In this document: positions 55,876 to 64,000 of the stretch, one piece after another | How the letters are laid out: each line of letters starts with the position of its first letter | Numbering within the stretch: the stretch's first letter is position 1 | Source of the DNA: Anabaena azotica FACHB-119 | GTDB taxonomy: Bacteria; Cyanobacteriota; Cyanobacteriia; Cyanobacteriales; Nostocaceae | Direction: 5' to 3' | Assembly: GCF_014697625.1 (NCBI RefSeq) | Contig: NZ_JACJSG010000006.1 | Location: 124,001-188,000 of the forward strand | DNA length: 64,000 nucleotides | Program-made: the position numbers and the translations under genes | Notes under the pieces: generated by a model | Told to the model about the DNA's origin: nothing | Database searches by the model: none | Seen by the model: the letters and a program-made list of their open reading frames with translations, nothing else

Positions 55876-56874
55876 TTAAGAAACAGCGTCCAAAGACGAG
55901 AGTTGCAATAACTGAGGCCAACTGATGACTCGGTTGCGTCCTGATGCTTTGGCTGCTAGTAAACATTTATCGGCGCGATATAACAGGCTCATACCTTGTT
56001 CATCATCATCTTTTTGCAAACAGGCTACACCTAAGCTAATAGTGACATCAATCATTAGCTTATTATTGATACTAAAAGTCTGTTCACCTACTATTCGATT
56101 AAGTCTTTCTGCTACTTTGAGCGCTTCTTCACCATTGGTATGAGCCAGAAGAACAACAAACTCTTCTCCTCCGTAACGAAATGCGATATCCTGAGAACGT
56201 AAATTATGGCGTATACGGGTACAAAGCAACTTCAACAGGCGATCGCCTACTAAATGCCCATACTTATCATTAACTTTCTTGAAATAATCTACATCCAGAA
56301 TTATCAAACTCATGGGACTGTTGTGATTTCGCGCTCTAGTAATTTGTCTGGGCAATTCCCAATCAAAAGCACGACGATTATTCAAATCCGTCAACGAGTC
56401 AGCTAATGCGATCGCTGATAAAATATGGTTTTTCTGGAGTAAATCACGGTACTTTTGGGCTTTACGCAAACCTACTGTTAATTGACTTAATATCAAATGG
56501 TGGGTAGCGATTTTTTCTGTTGGCAGTTGCCAAATATAGGCATCTGCACCTTGATGAAGTGCGACGGCGGTCATTTCCAACTCCCACTGCCAGTCGTTTT
56601 GGCTTCTTTGTGCTAGTTGTTGTGGTCGATCTTCCACCAGAATGCAGTGTATATAATATAATTTAGCTTGTTCTTTTAACCAACCACAAAGTTCTACACT
56701 ACCATTGAGGCTTGCTTGCACAAATATGACATCGGGCGATGCAATTTGGATTTGTGCCACTGCTTGGTGAAAATCCGTAATTGCTACCAAATCATTAGTA
56801 GCTCTTTCATGGATCTGATCGGGAAGTTTTGTAAGAAAGTCATAACTTCCAAAGACCAGAATTGTCATCATCAT
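55876..56874 (-). CDS. Diguanylate cyclase with receiver-like N-terminus
   Basis: 332 residues. The C-terminal GGDEF domain (about 165-320) has an intact active-site loop GGEEF near residue 234 and DLNNRRAFDWELPR at its start, so it should make cyclic di-GMP. The N-terminal 130 residues have a receiver-like alternation, but the usual Asp pair and phospho-acceptor cannot be identified. It is thus a degenerate receiver or another sensor. No RxxD inhibitory site is evident before GGEEF. Soluble. Confidence 0.88.
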   Translation of the reverse strand: MMMTILVFGSYDFLTKLPDQIHERATNDLVAITDFHQAVAQIQIASPDVIFVQASLNGSVELCGWLKEQAKLYYIHCILVEDRPQQLAQRSQNDWQWELEMTAVALHQGADAYIWQLPTEKIATHHLILSQLTVGLRKAQKYRDLLQKNHILSAIALADSLTDLNNRRAFDWELPRQITRARNHNSPMSLIILDVDYFKKVNDKYGHLVGDRLLKLLCTRIRHNLRSQDIAFRYGGEEFVVLLAHTNGEEALKVAERLNRIVGEQTFSINNKLMIDVTISLGVACLQKDDDEQGMSLLYRADKCLLAAKASGRNRVISWPQLLQLSSLDAVS

Positions 56875-57435
56875 GGCTTGGTTTTTTGCCTTTTTCTGCG
56901 TTAGGGATTACCGATATCTGGCCGATTCATGAATAAATTGCCTCTGAGATAGGAAACTTAATATATACGTATATAGACTTATATGGTCTTAACTCTAAAT
57001 ACAAATAGATTTTCTCCTTTTAATTTCTTCTTAACCTACTCCTATAGATGGATAGCAATTCTATAAAAGGTAACTATAGGTATTGAGTTTCACTTTTGAT
57101 AGTCCGTTTTTCAAACAGTATAAATACGTAAAATTTATCGTGAATTAGACAAAGCAGATATTTTTTGCTTTATTTAGGTGAAAATCGGCTAAAAATAGGT
57201 TTAATTTTACGTTTTTTTATCACTAGAAATATTATTTATATATTGTTAATAAATAATTACATATACTTTAAATATCTAGAATTAGTACAAATACTATTTT
57301 TTTGAGCAGATACTGTATTCTCCCAGCTAATATAGTAAGTGTTTATTATGAAGGGCTAGATTTTGTGATTTGACCTTAAAACAAGTCAAATCAAAAAATC
57401 AAGCATCACAATAATTAAGAATTAATTTCGAGTAA

Positions 57436-57590
57436 TACCATTTCTCCATAAAACTGCACTTAATACCCTAAATTATTAAGCTCACGCATACCGCTAAAGC
57501 GGAACTCGCAGAGTAGGCGCATTCGCCGCTAGGCGTTCTCGCAAAGTAGGCGCAACACTTTATTAAGTGCATTGCTACAGAGAACTGGTA
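57436..57590. mobile_element. 155-bp inverted-repeat element with inserted short repeats
   Basis: Ends TACCATTTCTC...GCACTTAATA and TATTAAGTGCA...GAACTGGTA are imperfect inverted repeats. The centre (about 57482-57556) is a cluster of GC-rich short repeats (CGCATACCGCTAAAGCGG, GTAGGCGCATTCGCCGC and so on) very unlike the flanks. Confidence 0.6.
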
Positions 57591-57621
57591 TAAGTAGGTT
57601 TTAGCTGATGTGTCAAATTTA

Positions 57622-57718
57622 GTGATTTACCTTGGTAAGTCAGGAGTTGTTTGGGCTGACCGAGCCTTGTGGAAGCACCTGCTGCCTGGATGATGATACC
57701 AATGTTAGATATGGTTGA
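57622..57718 (-). pseudogene. Remnant of a MobA-like nucleotidyltransferase gene
   Basis: The minus strand encodes IGIIIQAAGASTRLGQPKQL followed by LTYQGKSL. This is the N-terminal nucleotide-binding loop (LAAGxSxRxGxxKxL) of molybdenum-cofactor cytidylyl/guanylyltransferase-like enzymes. No start codon is in place and the frame loses similarity after about 30 residues, next to the MITE-like element. Clearly a fragment. Confidence 0.72.
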
Positions 57719-58001
57719 TGTATACTTTTTAACTTTAAATAAAGTTAAAGGTAATAATGAACGAAAACTTAACTAAGTACCTTATGCCTATCAATATGAT
57801 TTACTTATATTCACAAGAGGTGTCCTATTTGTGTAATAATCAGAACTCGCCAGTATTATTCCCCATCAAAACAGTCTGCTGAAGGGTTAAGAAATTAAAA
57901 TTTTGTTAAAAACCACTTAAAGCCGATGGGGGAACCGATGTTTGATAATCGTTATGGCAAGATAGAATACATAGGCCTTACTTAACTACAGGGAATCTCT
58001 T

Positions 58002-58640
58002 ATGGCTCTCCGTCTTGGTGATACAGTACCCAACTTTACACAAGCCTCCACACATGGCGACATAGATTTTTACGAATGGGCTGGTGACAGCTGGGTGGTG
58101 CTGTTTTCCCACCCGGCTGACTATACCCCAGTTTGTACAACAGAATTAGGAACAGTTGCCAAACTCAAACCAGAATTTGACAAACGTAACGTGAAAGCGA
58201 TCGCCCTCAGCGTTGATGATGTAGAATCACATAAAGGCTGGATAGGTGATATCGAAGAAACCCAAAGCACAACACTCAACTATCCCATTTTGGCAGACGC
58301 AGATCGTAAAGTTTCCGACCTTTACGACATGATTCACCCCAACGCTAACGCAGCCGTCACAGTACGCTCTGTATTTGTCATTGACCCCAGCAAAAAACTG
58401 CGCCTGACCTTCACCTATCCCCCCAGCACCGGACGCAACTTTGACGAACTATTGCGAGTCATCGACTCCTTGCAACTCACCGATAACTACAGCGTTGCTA
58501 CCCCAGCCGACTGGAAAGATGGTGAAGATTGTGTGATTGTACCCTCCCTCAAAGACCCAGAAGTCTTAAAAGAAAAATTCCCCAAAGGCTACAAAGAAGT
58601 TAAACCCTATCTGCGTTTAACACCCCAGCCTAACAAGTAA
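58002..58640 (+). CDS. 1-Cys peroxiredoxin (Prx6 type)
   Basis: 212 residues. The peroxidatic Cys is Cys45 in the motif PADYTPVCTTE. The long C-terminal part with KDGEDCVIVPS and YLRLTPQP is typical of the Prx6/1-Cys group, which lacks the resolving Cys of 2-Cys enzymes. It reduces hydrogen peroxide and organic peroxides in the cytoplasm. A GGGA lies about 8 nt before the ATG. Single gene with a long upstream region, so separately regulated. Confidence 0.95.
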   Translation: MALRLGDTVPNFTQASTHGDIDFYEWAGDSWVVLFSHPADYTPVCTTELGTVAKLKPEFDKRNVKAIALSVDDVESHKGWIGDIEETQSTTLNYPILADADRKVSDLYDMIHPNANAAVTVRSVFVIDPSKKLRLTFTYPPSTGRNFDELLRVIDSLQLTDNYSVATPADWKDGEDCVIVPSLKDPEVLKEKFPKGYKEVKPYLRLTPQPNK

Positions 58641-58703
58641 TACCAATTCAAAATTCAAAAACCCATAACTTACAAAGGTTTTTGAGTTTTGGATAATTGG
58701 TGT
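58641..58703. repeat. Inverted repeat after the peroxiredoxin gene
   Basis: TACCAATTCAAAATTCAAAAACC pairs with GGTTTTTGAGTTTTGGATAATTGGT. It could act as a terminator. It is followed by a GACGCAAAGAGGCAGAG / GCGCCTTTGCGTGAG repeat. Confidence 0.6.
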
Positions 58704-58822
58704 CAACCCAAAAACCAATCTCATCTATATCAAGACGCAAAGAGGCAGAGTTTTATCTTCGCCCCTTTGTGTCTTTGCGCCTTTGCGTGAGAATAAAAAA
58801 TAAATCCCTTGGGTTAAGCATC

Positions 58823-59407
58823 ATGCTGTCATCCCCCTTAATAATCCAAATTCCGCCATCAATGCAAATGACAGACGAACAATTCTTTGAGTTCTGTCAA
58901 GTCAACCGTGACTTACAAATTGAGCGAGATAAATGTGGACATATATCAATTATGCCACCTACAGGTTCGGAATCAGGAAATAGAGAATTTAACATTGGTT
59001 TACAACTAGGAATTTGGTCAGAACAGGACGGTACAGGTATTGCCTTTAGTTCCAGTACAGGATTTACATTATCCACAGGTGCAGAACGCTCTCCTGATGC
59101 TTCATGGATCAAATTAGAACGGTGGAATACCTTATCACCCCAACAGCAACAAAGGTTTGCACCAATTTGTCCTGATTTCGTAGTGGAACTGCGATCGCCA
59201 AGCGATAATCTGCAACCCCTCAAAGATAAAATGGCAGAATATATGCAGGAAAGGGGGGTACAATTAGGCTTTTTAATTGATAGAAAAAATCGTCAAGTAT
59301 ATATTTATCGTCCGCAGCAACCAGTGCAATGTTTAGATAATCCCGACACAGTTAGCGGCGACCCTGTTCTACCAGGATTTGTTTTAAATATGAGTAAAAT
59401 TTGGTAA
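58823..59407 (+). CDS. Uma2-family (DUF820) putative endonuclease
   Basis: 194 residues. The restriction-endonuclease-like core is visible: ERSPDASWI, PDFVVELRSPSD (PD-ExK-type residues) and a downstream QLGFLIDRKNRQVYIYRP. Cyanobacteria carry dozens of such genes, usually of unknown role. The frame is open 42 codons upstream, but that DNA is a dispersed repeat, so the ATG at 58823 is taken as start. Confidence 0.88.
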   Translation: MLSSPLIIQIPPSMQMTDEQFFEFCQVNRDLQIERDKCGHISIMPPTGSESGNREFNIGLQLGIWSEQDGTGIAFSSSTGFTLSTGAERSPDASWIKLERWNTLSPQQQQRFAPICPDFVVELRSPSDNLQPLKDKMAEYMQERGVQLGFLIDRKNRQVYIYRPQQPVQCLDNPDTVSGDPVLPGFVLNMSKIW

Positions 59408-59525
59408 ATTCACGTAGGGCATTGCCCACATATTATAGTTTTGGTGGGCAGTGCATCGGCCTACTGTCAATACTAACTGTCTTTGCTATTGCTATATTTC
59501 TACGAAATATTATATGAAATTTTGA

Positions 59526-59579
59526 GTTCGTAGTAAGGACTTTAGTCCTTTTTTGAGGACTAAAGTCCTCACTACGAAC
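59526..59579. repeat. 54-bp palindrome
   Basis: GTTCGTAGTAAGGACTTTAG and its near-perfect complement, with TTTTTTGA between arms. It lies between convergent genes and may terminate both. AGGACTTTAGTCC also occurs at the left side of the TnpB element (47952-47964). Confidence 0.7.
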
Positions 59580-59593
59580 CTTGATTTAAGATA

Positions 59594-60340
59594 TCAGGTA
59601 TTCGGCGGTAATGCTTCCGGTGGTGCTTCTGCGGGGGGAGCGAGTACGGCATCTGGGGCAATTTCTTCCACAGGAATGGGTTCCTTATTTTCCGGTTGAG
59701 GATGTGGCTGTGCAGCTTCCACCAATTCCGGGGCTGGGGGATGAGGTGGAATTACTTCGGGAATAACTTCCGTTGGGGATGCGGTATCAGTACTCACAAG
59801 TGCTGCTGGTTCCACTGTGGGAGGAGCTTCATTAATAGTAACTGCCTCCAGGGCTGGTTTTGCTGTATTATCGATAATCTCAACAGATGGTTTGGTGGGA
59901 GTTGGCGCTGGGGCAGTTGTAGCTTTTTTAGCATCAGTCTTTTGTGCTTTGTTTTTTAAGCCACCCAAGGTATTACCAATACCTTGCTGTAACTGAGCAA
60001 TTTTTTCTTGCCAGGAAAACTTAGCCGCTTGTTCTTGAATGGTAGATTTTACCGCTTCAGCACTAGGCACTGGGGTTTGTTGTGCCTGTGGGGTGACTTG
60101 GCGACGTAACGAGAGAGTTTGCCAACCAAACCAAACTAAAAGCGCCACACTAGCCACATGACCTAGTAATAATCCTCCGGTAATTTTCGGCGCAAACACC
60201 CACAAAACTAAAGCGTAAAAAAGTCCTACTCCACTCCAAATAAAATCATTCTTGCGGTGGATTTCAGGAAAGAAAAAAGCTGAAATGTAAATTGCTAAAC
60301 TACCAAGGCCAACCACCAAGGCTAGGATATTTGCCAGCAT
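59594..60340 (-). CDS. ycf66: Ycf66 family membrane protein
   Basis: 248 residues from the ATG at 60340, which has an AAAGGAG site about 10 nt upstream. Three membrane helices in the first 80 residues (MLANILALVVGLGSLAIYIS, FIWSGVGLFYALVLWVFAP, LLLGHVASVALLVWFGWQTL) identify Ycf66, also found in plastids of some algae and mosses. The rest is a cytoplasmic or stromal tail: a short helix (EKIAQLQQGIGNTLGGL) and a Pro/Ala/Glu/Thr-rich disordered region. Function unknown. An upstream frame extension is STRR-derived. Confidence 0.9.
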   Translation of the reverse strand: MLANILALVVGLGSLAIYISAFFFPEIHRKNDFIWSGVGLFYALVLWVFAPKITGGLLLGHVASVALLVWFGWQTLSLRRQVTPQAQQTPVPSAEAVKSTIQEQAAKFSWQEKIAQLQQGIGNTLGGLKNKAQKTDAKKATTAPAPTPTKPSVEIIDNTAKPALEAVTINEAPPTVEPAALVSTDTASPTEVIPEVIPPHPPAPELVEAAQPHPQPENKEPIPVEEIAPDAVLAPPAEAPPEALPPNT

Positions 60341-60624
60341 TTTATAGGTAACTCCTTTTGTGAGGGATTGGGGATCGGGAACAGTGGACAGTTGACAGTG
60401 GAAATAACCTGACAACTGTTCCCAGTCCCTCACCCCCAACCCCCAATTTCGCAAATTTTACAAGCTAATTGCAGATTTGGATACAAATTAAAACTATTTA
60501 TCTGTGTTCCTAGCGAGCTTTTATTCTGCAAATTAACTCTTAATGTCTTCTTTAGGGGAGAAGAGAAAAACTCGTTCTACCCTTAAAGATGAAAGAACCT
60601 GCAAGAGTTAGCCAAACATAGTTT

Positions 60625-62055
60625 ATGACACTACAAAGCTTTGGTGTGATTGGTTTAGCCGTTATGGGCGAGAATATCGCCCTGAACGTGGAGCGTAATG
60701 GCTTCCCAATTGCAGTTTATAATCGTTCCAGAGAAAAAACCGATGCCTTCATGGCACAGCGTGCTGGTGGACGCAACGTTAAAGCTGCTTTTACCCTGGA
60801 AGAGTTTGTGGCTGCACTAGAACGTCCCCGCAAAATTCTGGTGATGGTACAAGCTGGTAAACCAGTGGATGCAGTAATTCAGCAGCTAAAACCCCTGCTA
60901 GATGAAGGCGATATTATCATCGACGGTGGCAACTCTTGGTTTGAAGATACCCAAAGACGGACTCAAGAACTAGAACCCGCAGGCTTGCGGTTCTTGGGTA
61001 TGGGTGTTAGTGGTGGTGAAGAAGGCGCACTCAACGGCCCTTCACTAATGCCTGGCGGTACACAAAGTTCTTACGAGTATCTGTCGCCCATTTTCAACAA
61101 AATTGCTGCTCAAGTCGATGACGGCCCTTGTGTTACCTACGTTGGCCCTGGTGGTTCTGGTCACTACGTGAAGATGGTACACAACGGTATTGAGTATGGC
61201 GATATGCAGTTGATTGCAGAAGCCTACGATTTGCTGAGAAATGCAGGCGGACTGAGTGCAAAAGAGCTACATGAAGTATTCGCCCAATGGAATACAACCG
61301 ATGAACTCAATTCTTTCTTGATTGAGATTACAGCGAATATCTTCCCCTATGTAGACCCAGAAACTAAGTTACCCTTGGTAGACTTGATTGTTGACGCTGC
61401 TGGTCAAAAGGGTACTGGACGCTGGACTGTACAAACTGCTTTGGAATTGGGCGTTTCTATTCCTACCATTACCGCAGCCGTGAATGCGCGGATTATCTCT
61501 TCGATTCGAGATGAGCGGATAGCAGCATCTAAGCAGCTAACAGGCCCCAGTGGCAAGTATGACGGCTCAACCAAAGAGTTTATCAACAAAGTCCGCGATG
61601 CGCTTTACTGCTCCAAGATTTGTTCTTACGCTCAAGGGATGGCGCTGTTATCTACAGCTTCTACCACATTTAATTGGAATTTGAATCTGAGTGAGTTGGC
61701 GCGAATTTGGAAAGGTGGCTGTATTATTCGCGCTGGTTTCTTAAATAAGATTAAGAAGGCATTTAACGAAAATCCCGCTTTACCTAACTTGCTACTTGCT
61801 CCTGAATTTAAGCAAACAATTCTCGACAGACAAGCAGCTTGGCGGGAAGTAATCATCACAGCTGCCAAACTGGGTATTCCTGTGCCTGCGTTTAGTGCCT
61901 CCTTGGATTATTTTGACAGCTATCGCCGCGATCGCCTACCCCAAAACCTCACTCAGGCACAACGCGACTACTTCGGCGCTCACACCTACTTGCGTACCGA
62001 CAAGGCTGGTGTATTCCACACCGAATGGGTTCCCATCACTGAAGCTAAGAAGTAA
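60625..62055 (+). CDS. gnd: 6-phosphogluconate dehydrogenase, decarboxylating
   Basis: 476 residues, the long form. The NADP-binding site is GLAVMGENIALN, and the substrate and catalytic motifs are GGNSWFEDTQRR, GVSGGEEGA and GSGHYVKMVHNGIEYGDMQ (catalytic Lys). The C-terminal all-helical dimer domain is complete. It makes ribulose-5-phosphate, CO2 and NADPH in the oxidative pentose phosphate pathway, the main source of reductant in the dark and in heterocysts. Single gene with its own terminator. Confidence 0.98.
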   Translation: MTLQSFGVIGLAVMGENIALNVERNGFPIAVYNRSREKTDAFMAQRAGGRNVKAAFTLEEFVAALERPRKILVMVQAGKPVDAVIQQLKPLLDEGDIIIDGGNSWFEDTQRRTQELEPAGLRFLGMGVSGGEEGALNGPSLMPGGTQSSYEYLSPIFNKIAAQVDDGPCVTYVGPGGSGHYVKMVHNGIEYGDMQLIAEAYDLLRNAGGLSAKELHEVFAQWNTTDELNSFLIEITANIFPYVDPETKLPLVDLIVDAAGQKGTGRWTVQTALELGVSIPTITAAVNARIISSIRDERIAASKQLTGPSGKYDGSTKEFINKVRDALYCSKICSYAQGMALLSTASTTFNWNLNLSELARIWKGGCIIRAGFLNKIKKAFNENPALPNLLLAPEFKQTILDRQAAWREVIITAAKLGIPVPAFSASLDYFDSYRRDRLPQNLTQAQRDYFGAHTYLRTDKAGVFHTEWVPITEAKK

Positions 62056-62089
62056 GCTTTTATTTGTCTAATTTCTCAACTTATTTTTT

Positions 62090-62120
62090 AGTGACTCTAA
62101 ATATTTAGGGTCACTTTTTT
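62090..62120 (+). terminator. Rho-independent terminator of gnd
   Basis: AGTGACTCTAAAT-attt-AGGGTCACT followed by TTTTTT, 35 bp after the stop. Confidence 0.88.
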
Positions 62121-62137
62121 AATCAGTAGCAGGAATT

Positions 62138-62206
62138 AGGGGTGTAGGGGTGTAGGGGTATAGGGGTGTAGGGGTATAGGGGTGTAGGGGTATAGGGGTG
62201 TAGGGG
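62138..62206. repeat. STRR (GGGGTGTA/GGGGTATA octamer)
   Basis: About eight tandem 8-bp units between gnd and lysS. Confidence 0.9.
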
Positions 62207-62387
62207 TTTTGAATAGCTACACAAGTTAGAGAAGGTCAAGGCTTATGATAGTGTTTTAATTGTGGCGATCGCTTTCTACAAATCCCAACCTCAAAAAATC
62301 ATAAAAATTCTTCCCCAGCCCCCAATCCCTAGTCCCCAATCCCTAATCCCTATTTATAATGAATCTTGCCCTATTTAGTTCGTTACC

Positions 62388-64000
62388 ATGTCGGAAGAAG
62401 ATATCCGTGCCGCTAGGCTGGAGAAAGTAGAACAACTCAAGCAGATAGGGACTAACCCCTATGCCTACCGTTGGGAGTCTACCCATCACGCCGCCCAATT
62501 GCAAGAACAATTTGCTGATTTACCCAGTGGAGAAGAAGTCGATTTAGAAGCCGCCATTGCCGGACGCATTATGGCGCGTCGCGTTTTTGGTAAGTTGGCT
62601 TTCTTCACCCTAGAAGATGAAACAGGCACAATTCAGCTTTATCTAGAGAAAAATCGTATCCAAGAAAGCATGGCAGAAATTGATGCCGAGGCTTTTAATC
62701 ATCTCAAACAACTCACAGATGTAGGGGATATTCTGGGAGTCAAGGGAACAATAAAACGGACTGAAAAGGGCGAATTATCGGTTTACGTCAAACAATATAC
62801 CATCCTCACTAAATCTCTTTTGCCCCTACCCGACAAATGGCATGGGTTGACGGATGTAGCCAAGCGCTACCGTCAACGCTATGTTGACTTAATTGTTAAC
62901 CCTGAAGTCCGGCAAACCTTCCGCCGTCGCGCCCAAATAACGGCAGGTATTCGCCGTTATTTAGAACAGCGTGATTTCCTCGAAATTGAAACCCCAGTGC
63001 TGCAAAGTGAAGCAGGCGGTGCTGATGCGCGTCCCTTCGTTACCTACCACAACACCCTGGAAATGGAGTTATATCTGCGAATAGCTACAGAACTCCACCT
63101 CAAGCGGTTAATTGTCGGTGGTTTTGAAAAGGTGTTTGAATTGGGGCGAATTTTCCGTAATGAGGGGATTTCTACCAGACACAACCCCGAATTTACCTCA
63201 ATTGAAATTTACCAAGCCTACGCCGACTACAACGATATGATGGAGCTAACGGAAGGTATTATTACCACCGTTGCCCAAGATGTACTCGGCACATTGCAAA
63301 TTACCTACCAAGGTGCAACTGTGGATTTAACTCCACCTTGGCGACGGGTGACAATGCACGATTTAGTGAAGGAATCTACAGGCTTAGATTTCCGTGCTTT
63401 CTCCAGTTTGGATGAAGCGAAAGCAGCAAGTAAAAATGCTGGCATCCCTGGTGTAGATGAAGCCCAATCTATAGGTAAATTACTCAATTTAGCCTTTGAA
63501 GAAAAGGTGGAAGGTAGCTTAGTTCAGCCTACTTTTGTGATTGATTATCCTGTAGAAATTTCACCATTAGCTAAACCTCACCGTTCTCAACCAGGGTTAG
63601 TGGAAAGGTTCGAGTTATTCATCGTTGGGCGCGAGACTGCGAATAGTTTCTCAGAATTAACAGACCCCATCGACCAAAGAGAACGCTTAGAAGCGCAAGC
63701 TGCGAAAAAAGCGGCTGGTGACTTAGAAGCCCAAGGCGTAGATGAAGATTTCCTCACTGCTTTGGAATATGGTATGCCACCCACAGGCGGTTTAGGTATT
63801 GGCATTGATCGGTTGGTGATGTTATTAACTGATTGCGCCAGTATTCGGGATGCGATCGCATTCCCCCTACTCAAGCCGGAAAGCAGCTTTATTAAGGAAT
63901 TTCGCTATGATTCCAAAACTCAAACATTGACTGTTGAATTTGATAGTGGAAGTGTCTATGAGTATTTCAAAGTACCTCCTAGTATCAAGGAAGAATGGGA
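62388..64000 (+). CDS. lysS: Lysyl-tRNA synthetase (class II), 3' end outside window
   Basis: The frame opens at the ATG at 62388 ([17 protein letters not shown]) and stays open for 537 codons to the edge. The anticodon-binding OB fold comes first (residues about 60-150), then the class II catalytic core: motif 1 region ([24 protein letters not shown]), motif 2 ([14 protein letters not shown]) and motif 3 ([13 protein letters not shown]). After the core there is an added segment ([19 protein letters not shown], then [15 protein letters not shown]) that matches the start of a KTSC domain. This C-terminal extension is known in some bacterial LysRS. The stop is not seen. Confidence 0.97.
   Translation, partial: MSEEDIRAARLEKVEQLKQIGTNPYAYRWESTHHAAQLQEQFADLPSGEEVDLEAAIAGRIMARRVFGKLAFFTLEDETGTIQLYLEKNRIQESMAEIDAEAFNHLKQLTDVGDILGVKGTIKRTEKGELSVYVKQYTILTKSLLPLPDKWHGLTDVAKRYRQRYVDLIVNPEVRQTFRRRAQITAGIRRYLEQRDFLEIETPVLQSEAGGADARPFVTYHNTLEMELYLRIATELHLKRLIVGGFEKVFELGRIFRNEGISTRHNPEFTSIEIYQAYADYNDMMELTEGIITTVAQDVLGTLQITYQGATVDLTPPWRRVTMHDLVKESTGLDFRAFSSLDEAKAASKNAGIPGVDEAQSIGKLLNLAFEEKVEGSLVQPTFVIDYPVEISPLAKPHRSQPGLVERFELFIVGRETANSFSELTDPIDQRERLEAQAAKKAAGDLEAQGVDEDFLTALEYGMPPTGGLGIGIDRLVMLLTDCASIRDAIAFPLLKPESSFIKEFRYDSKTQTLTVEFDSGSVYEYFKVPPSIKEEW

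Larger units (their letters stand above)
56875..58001. other. Long AT-rich intergenic region
   Basis: Divergent promoters for the cyclase and the peroxiredoxin must lie here. It also holds a MITE-like element (57436-57590) and a nucleotidyltransferase remnant (57622-57718). The first 500 bp are very AT-rich with no visible gene. Confidence 0.55.

Noticed and set aside
59696..59959. Gly/Trp/Cys-rich frame opposite ycf66
   Set aside because: Antisense of the low-complexity tail of Ycf66.

Overview
The window comes from a filamentous, very probably heterocyst-forming cyanobacterium of the Nostoc/Anabaena group. The evidence is the abundance of HIP1 octamers (GCGATCGC), the heptameric and nonameric tandem repeats (STRRs) and short dispersed inverted-repeat elements between genes, and cyanobacteria-specific genes: ndhB, ycf35, ycf66, a DUF3038/DUF4335 pair, a lone LivH/NatD-type permease and many multi-domain histidine kinases. 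It is chromosomal DNA. I see no tRNA, rRNA, CRISPR array or prophage.

Layout. 1-9 kb: the edge of a minus-strand gene, a PAS sensor kinase next to a REC-AraC regulator, a short-chain dehydrogenase and a large zinc metalloprotease carrying a 7-bp repeat inside its coding sequence. 9-10.6 kb: a pentapeptide-repeat protein and a hot-dog thioesterase. 10.8-19.5 kb: a minus-strand phospho-signalling cluster in the order coiled-coil protein, PknG-like kinase with TPRs, PP2C phosphatase, VWA protein, FHA protein, four-helix membrane protein. Three of these carry zinc ribbons. This is the most interesting system in the window, because it resembles the actinobacterial PknG/GarA(OdhI)/phosphatase/GlnX circuit. 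19.8-21.5 kb: cyanase, an orphan DNA methyltransferase and a small protein. 21.9-30.5 kb: SGNH hydrolase, DUF4864 protein, LarE-like protein, hybrid kinase, NatD-like permease, a 44-aa membrane peptide, lipA, a response regulator and a 59-aa ribbon-helix-helix protein.

31.3-41.4 kb: ndhB, then three minus-strand histidine kinases in a row (two REC-kinase paralogues and a dCache hybrid kinase) and a WD40 protein. 41.7-46 kb: a small membrane protein, an alpha/beta hydrolase, a dehalogenase remnant and a large GT-C-like membrane protein. 46.8-47.9 kb: the DUF2997-ycf35-ferredoxin operon. 48-49.5 kb: an orphan TnpB element that abuts a truncated yiaA/B-type gene. 50-56.9 kb: the DUF3038/DUF4335 pair, mutS2 with an 8-bp repeat inside it, and a diguanylate cyclase. 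57-64 kb: a nucleotidyltransferase remnant, 1-Cys peroxiredoxin, Uma2-family protein, Ycf66, gnd and a lysS gene running off the right edge.

The intergenic DNA is unusually informative. At least six families of roughly 60-150 bp elements with terminal inverted repeats recur, sometimes nested in each other, and STRRs run directly up to several start codons. Gene functions are assigned from motifs read by eye; no database search was possible.
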